In this document: positions 59,234-64,000 of the stretch, piece by piece
Numbering within the stretch: position 1 is the stretch's first letter
Layout: each line of letters starts with the position of its first letter
NCBI RefSeq assembly: GCF_029892095.1
Contig: NZ_JARZAE010000004.1
Span: 868,001-932,000, forward strand
Length of the DNA: 64,000 bases
Origin: Kitasatospora sp. MAP12-44
GTDB taxonomy: Bacteria > Actinomycetota > Actinomycetes > Streptomycetales > Streptomycetaceae
Direction: 5' to 3'
Made by a program: the position numbers and the translations under genes
The notes under the pieces: generated by a model
Seen by the model: the letters and a program-made list of their open reading frames with translations, nothing else
Told to the model about the DNA's origin: nothing
The model's database searches: none

Positions 59234-60378
59234 ACGCCGATCATGGCGCCCAGCGCCGACCAGAACGCGCCGACCAGCGGCTCGGGCGGCGGTAGGCACT
59301 GGGTCAGCAGTACGGCGGCTGTATCGAGCCCCGGGTACGTGTACCAGGTGGACCCGAGCCCGCCGCCCCAGCCGTACCGCGTGGGGGTGACCTCGACGCC
59401 GTAGCCCCAGCCGGCGCCGGCGCTGAGGAAGGCCTCCTCCGAGCGCGACCGCGCCCGCCCGGCGCCGAGCCGGTCGGTGGTCATCAGCGCGACCGACCGC
59501 TCCGAGAGCAGGCGCCCCCCGTCGTACCGCCCGCCGTCCAGCAGCAGGCGCGCGAACCGCAGGTAGTCGGGGGCGGTCGAGACGAGTCCACCGCGCGCGT
59601 CCGGGAACGCCGGCCGCCGGTGCCACCGGCTGTCCCGCGCGCCGTCGAACACCTCCAAGCCATCATCACCGGGCGTGTAGCAGGTGACCAGCCGAGCACG
59701 CGCCCCGGCCGGCACCTCGAAACCGGTGTCCACCATCCCCAGCGGGTCGAGCAGCCGCTCGCGCAGCAACCGGTCCAGCGGCTGTCCGCCGACCCGCGCC
59801 AGCAGTACGCCGAGCACGCCGTAGCCGAACTCGTACATCCACTCGGCCCCGGGCTGGTGCATCAGCGGCAGTTCGGCGAACCGCGCCACCCACGCGTCCG
59901 GGCCCAGTGGGACGGACGGATCCGGCGGCCCCAGGCCGAGGCCCGCCGCCGCGGCGCGCTCGAAGACCGGGCACGGCGAGTCGAAGACGAAACCGAAGCC
60001 CATCCGCAGTGTCAGCAGGTCGTCCACCGTGATCGGACGATCCGCCGGGACGGTGTCCTCGACCGGCCCGTCCAGGCGCCGCAGCACCCGCCGGCCGCCG
60101 AGCTCGGGAATCCACCGCTCGATCGGCGCGTCGAGCGCCAACTCCCCGTCCTCGACGAGCATCAGCGTCAGCGCCGCCGCCAGCGGCTTGGTCAGCGAGG
60201 AGATCCGGAAGACCGCATCCGCCGCCAGCGGGACCGCGCCGTCGACAGCCGGCGCGCCGACGCTCCCGACGAACCGCTGCCCGCCGCACACCACACCCAC
60301 CACCGCGCCGGGCACACGCCCACCGCCCACATGCTCGGAGACCACCGCCAGCAGACGCTCCCCGTCAATCGACGCCAT
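59209..60378 (-). CDS. Beta-lactamase-fold serine hydrolase (esterase/PBP4*-like)
   Basis: 389 residues. SSLTKPL (SxxK, Ser near residue 60) near the N terminus, then YEFGYGVLG (the YxN/Y motif position) and a late WGGGLGSTWYTYPG place it in the beta-lactamase class C/esterase EstB family. No signal peptide is visible, so it is probably cytosolic. Substrates range from esters to D-amino acid peptides. Stands alone; its 3' end touches the pseudogene remnant. Confidence 0.88.
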   Translation of the reverse strand: MASIDGERLLAVVSEHVGGGRVPGAVVGVVCGGQRFVGSVGAPAVDGAVPLAADAVFRISSLTKPLAAALTLMLVEDGELALDAPIERWIPELGGRRVLRRLDGPVEDTVPADRPITVDDLLTLRMGFGFVFDSPCPVFERAAAAGLGLGPPDPSVPLGPDAWVARFAELPLMHQPGAEWMYEFGYGVLGVLLARVGGQPLDRLLRERLLDPLGMVDTGFEVPAGARARLVTCYTPGDDGLEVFDGARDSRWHRRPAFPDARGGLVSTAPDYLRFARLLLDGGRYDGGRLLSERSVALMTTDRLGAGRARSRSEEAFLSAGAGWGYGVEVTPTRYGWGGGLGSTWYTYPGLDTAAVLLTQCLPPPEPLVGAFWSALGAMIGVRGRPAGT

Positions 60379-60509
60379 CGCGCGCCACGCTTCCCGCTAC
60401 CCCGGCCGACCCCCCCATCTCTATCAGCCCCCGCCGAAGACCAGCGCGACGAGCCAGCCATCGGTGTCACGGCCCGCCGCGGCGTTGGCCGCGACGTTCA
60501 CCCACACCC

Positions 60510-61058
60510 TCACGGACGGTTCCCCGACCCGCCTCGCCCCCGTCCTGCCAGCTCCCGCACCCGTCCACGCCGCGGCGGTTTCGCCAACAGCCGTTCCACG
60601 TGGTGCCGTTCGAGCCCCTGCCCGCCATCGATCGCCATCAGCAGCCGATCCCGCCGCACCAGCGAGTTACGCACCAGCCGAAACGGCATGACATCGTCGA
60701 CCCACGCAAACGGCCGCCCGTCCGCATACCGCAGCAACGGCACCCACTTGGCCCCGGAGAACAACTCCATCAACCGGACCCGAGGATCCCCCGGCTGCCG
60801 CCGATACCCGGCAAACCGGACCACCGGCAGCACCGGCAATCCCAGCACCGGCGCGATGTGAACATTGGCGTCCTCCTCCCACGTGGTGGCCCAGCAGAGC
60901 TCGTACACCTCCGCCAACTCCCGTAGCCACTCCCCGTGTCGACGCGACAGCAGGACCCTGAACCCGCAGAGCGTATGCACATCGAAGTCCGCCGCCGGAC
61001 GCGGATCAGCCGGGTTGAGCACCCCGTCGACATCAAGGAACAGCAGCGGCTTCGACAC
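60510..61058 (-). CDS. HAD-like hydrolase superfamily protein (paralogue 2)
   Basis: 182 residues. SKPLLFLDVDGVLNP at the N terminus is HAD motif I, and ELCWATTWEEDAN and YADGRPFAWVDDV repeat the pattern of the paralogue at 4945-5490. The GTG at 61058 directly precedes the conserved domain; a longer frame upstream reads as a poor hydrophobic stretch and is not used. The C-terminal LLAKPPRRGRVRELAGRG is basic. Substrate unknown. Having two diverged copies in one window is notable for this small family. Confidence 0.77.
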   Translation of the reverse strand: MSKPLLFLDVDGVLNPADPRPAADFDVHTLCGFRVLLSRRHGEWLRELAEVYELCWATTWEEDANVHIAPVLGLPVLPVVRFAGYRRQPGDPRVRLMELFSGAKWVPLLRYADGRPFAWVDDVMPFRLVRNSLVRRDRLLMAIDGGQGLERHHVERLLAKPPRRGRVRELAGRGRGGSGNRP

Positions 61059-61156
61059 AAGTACTCCCACCCACCAGACAACCCACCCGTCCCCCATCCA
61101 GACGACCACCACCCCAATCCAGTTGCGCAGCACCACACCCCGGCAGACTGTCCACC

Positions 61157-61537
61157 ATGACGCTGATCATGACGCCCGATGCGCTCAAAGCCGCCTGCCT
61201 GGAACTCAACGGGGCCGAGGAGACCTTCCCGTTCAATCCGGAGACCTCGGTGTTCAAGGTCGGCGGGAAGATCTTCGCGCTCAGCGCGCTGGACGGTGTG
61301 CCGCTGCGGGTGAGCCTGAAGTGCGACCCTGAGGTGGCCGTGCGGCTGCGGGCGCAGTATCCGGCGATCACTGGCGGGTGGCACCTCAACAAGCGGCACT
61401 GGAACACGGTGACCATCGACGGCTCGGTTCCGCAGCGGCTGCTCCGGGAGATGATCGAGGACTCCTACGACCTGATCGTCGCCCAACTCCCGCGCCGCCA
61501 GCAGCTCATCCTCGACTGGCCGGGTGCCCGCACCTGA
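61157..61537 (+). CDS. MmcQ/YjbR family protein
   Basis: 126 residues. The pattern CLELNGAEETFPFNPETSVFKVGGKIFAL then PLRVSLKCDPEVAVRLR and HLNKRHWNTVTIDGSVP is the MmcQ/YjbR fold (CyaY-like beta-sheet), thought to bind DNA but without a proven function. ATG 61157 or 61169 are both possible. Divergent from the HAD-like gene, 98 bp between. Confidence 0.9.
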   Translation: MTLIMTPDALKAACLELNGAEETFPFNPETSVFKVGGKIFALSALDGVPLRVSLKCDPEVAVRLRAQYPAITGGWHLNKRHWNTVTIDGSVPQRLLREMIEDSYDLIVAQLPRRQQLILDWPGART

Positions 61538-61631
61538 CTGGCGAGCGGGGCGTCCGCCCCGTCGAGTACGGTGTCGGCCGAGCGGTCACCGGGCCCGGTC
61601 GGGTCTGGTGCGGGGGGAAGAAGGAAACGAC

Positions 61632-61955
61632 ATGGGTCTGCTCTTCGTGGGGTTCTTCGCCCTGGTCTTCGTCGGGGTGCCCGGCGTCGTCGTGCTGAGC
61701 ATCGTGCTGGCCGTACGGGCCGGACGGCGGTCGGCCGGATCGGGGCAGCCCCCCGGACGTCCGGGGAGGCTCGACTGGCTGCCGGAGCAGGACGACCTAC
61801 AGCGGCGCGCGCAGTCCAGCGCATGGAGCGACGGCGGCAGCACTGAACACCCGCACGGGCACGGACACGAGCACCACCAGCACCACCACACCCCGAGCCC
61901 GAGCCCGAGCTTCGACAGCAGCCCGTCCCCGTCCCCCTCGCACCACCACCCGTGA
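61632..61955 (+). CDS. Small membrane protein with His-rich tail
   Basis: 107 residues. One N-terminal membrane helix (GLLFVGFFALVFVGVPGVVVL) is followed by a basic linker and a C-terminal tail with the runs HPHGHGHEHHQHHH and SPSPSPSF. About a dozen His in 20 residues suggests metal binding. No family recognised. AAGGAAA lies before the ATG. It is convergent with the TDT transporter; no metal-enzyme gene is near. Confidence 0.65.
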   Translation: MGLLFVGFFALVFVGVPGVVVLSIVLAVRAGRRSAGSGQPPGRPGRLDWLPEQDDLQRRAQSSAWSDGGSTEHPHGHGHEHHQHHHTPSPSPSFDSSPSPSPSHHHP

Positions 61956-61968
61956 ACGTGACGGGTGC

Positions 61969-63252
61969 TCAGCGGGCCGGGACTCCGGCGGGCAGGAAGA
62001 GCTGTCCGCGCAGGCTGCCCTTGGCCGTCCGGACGGCGACCAGGAGCCAGGCCAGGACCAGCGCCACGTAGAGCAGCCCGGCGGCGGCCCTGAACAGGTC
62101 CGAACCGGAGTGCAGAGCGATGCCGGTGGTGCCGGTGACGCAGGTGCCGACCGGGAAGGTGAACGACCACCAGGTCAGCGAGAACGGCAGGCCCGCCCGC
62201 ACCGCGCGCAGGGTGACGGCACCGGCCAGGCAGGCCCACAGGAACGCGAAGCCCCAGGCCGGGACGCCGTAGACGATGCCGAAGGCCTGCAGCGCGGTCG
62301 AGTAGGGCGCGGGCAGCGCCAGGTGCGCGACGCCGCCCAGCAGGTTGGCGGCGGTGATCGACTGGCCGAGCGGGCCCAGCACGATCCACAGCGTCGGCAC
62401 CATGCGCACCGGTCCGGTCTTGTGGATGGCCAGCCGGTACCAGATCAGCGTAATGACAATGATCGAGGCCAGCAGGCTGAGGCCGAACATCGCGTAGCAG
62501 CAGAGCAGCATCGACAGCCGGGTCTGGCCCGCGGGGACGAAGGGGAGCAGCAGCGCCCCGGTGGAAGCGGACACCATCGGTGGCACCACCGGCATCAGCC
62601 AGCCGCCGAAGGCGCTGTCCGGGCGGAGGTCGTGCCGGGTGAAGGCCAGGTACGGGACGGCCGCCGCGCAGACCAGACCGGCCGCCGTGCCGACCAGCCA
62701 GAGCGCCCAGTCCACGTCAACCGCCGCGCGCAGGCCGATCACGTCCCGGCCCAGCAGCAGCGTGCCGGCGCCGACGGTGAGCATCGCCATCGGCGGGGCG
62801 CCGTAGAAGTTGGCCATCACCGGGTCGAGCGCGTGTCCGCGGGCGGTCTTGCGGTGGCGTGCCCAGTGCAGGACGGTGACGACGCTGAGCGCGACCAGCA
62901 GGAACGCGGCCAGACCCCACATCACCGTCGCCGCCACCCGCAGTCCGGGGACCTGCTGGGGCAGCGAGGCGCCCGCGACGGCGACGATGCCAGTGCCCAT
63001 CACCGAGGCGTACCAGTTCGGGGTGATGTTCGACAGCAGCTGGCGCGGGTGGTCGAGGTCGCGCAGCAGGCCCCAGCGCGCCAGCGCGTGCACAGGGGTG
63101 TCAGCGGACCCGGAGGGCAGGACAGACCCGGAGGGCAGAGCGGACCCGGACGGCTTGGCAGGCCCGGACGGCCTTGCGGACCCGGTGGGCTCGGGGCCTT
63201 CCGGAGTGTCACGGGGGGTGGTCACCGGCAGCATGCTAGTCATGAATTTCAT
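61969..63252 (-). CDS. TDT-family (tellurite-resistance/dicarboxylate) transporter
   Basis: 427 residues with about ten membrane segments after a soluble N terminus of 55 residues built from SARPSGPAKPSGSALPSGS-type repeats. The core ITPNWYASVMGTGIVAVAGA, LDPVMANFYGAPPMAMLTVGAG and WWSFTFPVGTCVTGT are the TDT/TehA/SLAC1-type pore signature. Substrates include dicarboxylates, sulphite or anions. Divergent from a LysR gene with a palindrome between, so it is probably inducible. Start ATG 63252 or 63243 is not decided by a clear ribosome site. Confidence 0.87.
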   Translation of the reverse strand: MKFMTSMLPVTTPRDTPEGPEPTGSARPSGPAKPSGSALPSGSVLPSGSADTPVHALARWGLLRDLDHPRQLLSNITPNWYASVMGTGIVAVAGASLPQQVPGLRVAATVMWGLAAFLLVALSVVTVLHWARHRKTARGHALDPVMANFYGAPPMAMLTVGAGTLLLGRDVIGLRAAVDVDWALWLVGTAAGLVCAAAVPYLAFTRHDLRPDSAFGGWLMPVVPPMVSASTGALLLPFVPAGQTRLSMLLCCYAMFGLSLLASIIVITLIWYRLAIHKTGPVRMVPTLWIVLGPLGQSITAANLLGGVAHLALPAPYSTALQAFGIVYGVPAWGFAFLWACLAGAVTLRAVRAGLPFSLTWWSFTFPVGTCVTGTTGIALHSGSDLFRAAAGLLYVALVLAWLLVAVRTAKGSLRGQLFLPAGVPAR

Positions 63253-63301
63253 GCTGCTCGGGTGCGACGCTCCGCAGTAGTGCCCACCTCCTTGCAGGGG
63301 T

Positions 63302-63316
63302 ACAAGGCGGCCTTGT
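63302..63316. promoter_or_regulatory. Palindrome ACAAGGC-G-GCCTTGT between TDT and LysR genes
   Basis: Perfect 7-bp arms around one base in the 86-bp divergent gap. LysR-type regulators usually bind such dyads close to their own start and to the divergent promoter. Confidence 0.6.
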
Positions 63317-63338
63317 CACCGCAGGTTAGGGTGGGTGC

Positions 63339-64000
63339 ATGGTCCTGAGCCCACGGATGCCCGAGTTGCGCGCCCTGGAGGTGCTGCTCGCCGTCGCGCG
63401 CAGCGGCAGCCTGAACGCCGCCGCGCGCGAGCTGGGCGTCACCCAGCAGGCGGTGTCGGCGCGGATCACCTCGGTCGAGGCGCAGACCGGCGTGCCGCTG
63501 GTGCTGCGCACACCGCAGGGCTCAACCCTGACGCCCGCGGGTGTGGTCGCGGCGGAATGGGCCTCGCGCCTGCTTGACGTCGCCGCCGAGGTCGAGCTCG
63601 GGCTCGCCGCGCTGCGCCAGGACCGGCGCACCCGGCTGCGGGTCAGCGCCAGCCTCACCATCGCCGAGCACCTGCTGCCCGGCTGGCTGGTGTCGCTGCA
63701 GGCGGCCGCGCAGCGCAGCGGGCAGCCGGCGGCCGAGGTGGTGCTGATCGCGGCGAACAGCGACACCGTGATCGACCAGGTCCGCCATGGCCAGGCGGAC
63801 CTGGGCTTCGTCGAAGGTCCGAGCACCCCGCGCGACGTCCGCAGCCGGGTGGTGGCGCACGACGTCCTCACCCTGGTGGTGCGTCACGACCACCCCTGGG
63901 CGCGCCGGCGGCGACCGGTCACCGCCGAGGAACTCAACCGGACCCCACTGGTCAGCCGCGAGCACGGTTCGGGCACCCGGGACGTCCTGGCGGCGGCCCT
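63339..64000 (+). CDS. LysR-family transcriptional regulator, 3' end outside window
   Basis: At least 220 residues visible. ELRALEVLLAVARSGSLNAAARELGVTQQAVSARI (here cited in two parts: the helix ELRALEVLLAVARSG and SLNAAARELGVTQQAVSAR) is the LysR HTH, followed by the substrate-binding domain with RVSASLTIAEHLLPGWL. The gene continues beyond the window. It probably controls the divergent TDT transporter, a pairing seen in several actinomycetes. Confidence 0.9.
   Translation, partial: MVLSPRMPELRALEVLLAVARSGSLNAAARELGVTQQAVSARITSVEAQTGVPLVLRTPQGSTLTPAGVVAAEWASRLLDVAAEVELGLAALRQDRRTRLRVSASLTIAEHLLPGWLVSLQAAAQRSGQPAAEVVLIAANSDTVIDQVRHGQADLGFVEGPSTPRDVRSRVVAHDVLTLVVRHDHPWARRRRPVTAEELNRTPLVSREHGSGTRDVLAAA

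Overview
The window is very GC-rich with strong G/C bias at third codon positions, many GTG starts, GTGA/ATGA gene overlaps and families typical of Streptomycetaceae (AfsA-like, DUF4193, PadR, TDT transporter). A Streptomyces or Kitasatospora chromosome arm is the best guess; no rRNA or tRNA gene was seen to fix this. Two specialised-metabolite loci dominate it, set in housekeeping and accessory genes.

Region 1 (1-7.4 kb) is ordinary: the 3' end of efeB (haem peroxidase), a GNAT acetyltransferase, an HxlR regulator with a divergent NAD(P)-binding protein and a DDN-like reductase, an ASCH protein, a peptide deformylase, an Imm5-like orphan immunity protein, a HAD-like protein, and an alpha/beta hydrolase divergent from an HTH regulator.

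Region 2 (7.1-37.6 kb) is an aryl-thiazoline NRPS locus of the pyochelin/thiazostatin/watasemycin type, but larger. Salicylate synthase and a salicyl-AMP ligase (+ strand) feed NRPS1 (ArCP-Cy-A[E-like]-PCP-Cy-A-PCP-Cy-A-PCP) and NRPS2 (docking-Cy-A[MT]-PCP-TE), which form a tightly coupled minus-strand operon with a saccharopine-dehydrogenase-like protein, a thiazolinyl imide reductase and a type II thioesterase. A separate methyltransferase gene follows. About 2.7 kb further on, after two secreted paralogues and a cation/proton antiporter, lie a flavin-dependent halogenase and a B12-binding radical SAM methylase, also coupled. With four Cy/A modules all carrying a cysteine-like pocket, the predicted product is a salicyl-capped chain of up to four thiazoline/thiazolidine rings, C-methylated and probably halogenated on the phenol. 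I know of no described compound with that full set. An 818-bp stretch is identical by eye in the second and third A domains and has wobble-base use unlike its flanks, pointing to A-domain core exchange.

Region 3 (37.6-48.4 kb) is a mix of small genes: DUF1990, a lysylphosphatidylglycerol-synthase-like membrane protein, a SnoaL-like protein behind two 17-bp palindromes, a VOC protein, DUF4193, a small secreted protein followed by eight 19-bp tandem repeats, a RibD-like reductase, an MFS exporter divergent from an ArsR regulator, two unknowns and an FMN reductase.

Region 4 (48.6-58.9 kb) is a seven-gene coupled operon: AfsA-like butenolide synthase, ICMT-like methyltransferase, nitroreductase, rifampin-phosphotransferase-like enzyme, UbiA-like enzyme, P450 and a KAS III-like acyltransferase, followed by a convergent PadR regulator divergent from a FAD monooxygenase. 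It resembles the salinipostin/cyclipostin (spt-type) phosphotriester-butyrolactone operons. Region 5 (58.9-64 kb) holds a decayed gene, a serine hydrolase, a second HAD-like paralogue, an MmcQ/YjbR protein, a His-rich membrane protein, and a TDT transporter divergent from a LysR gene cut by the window end.
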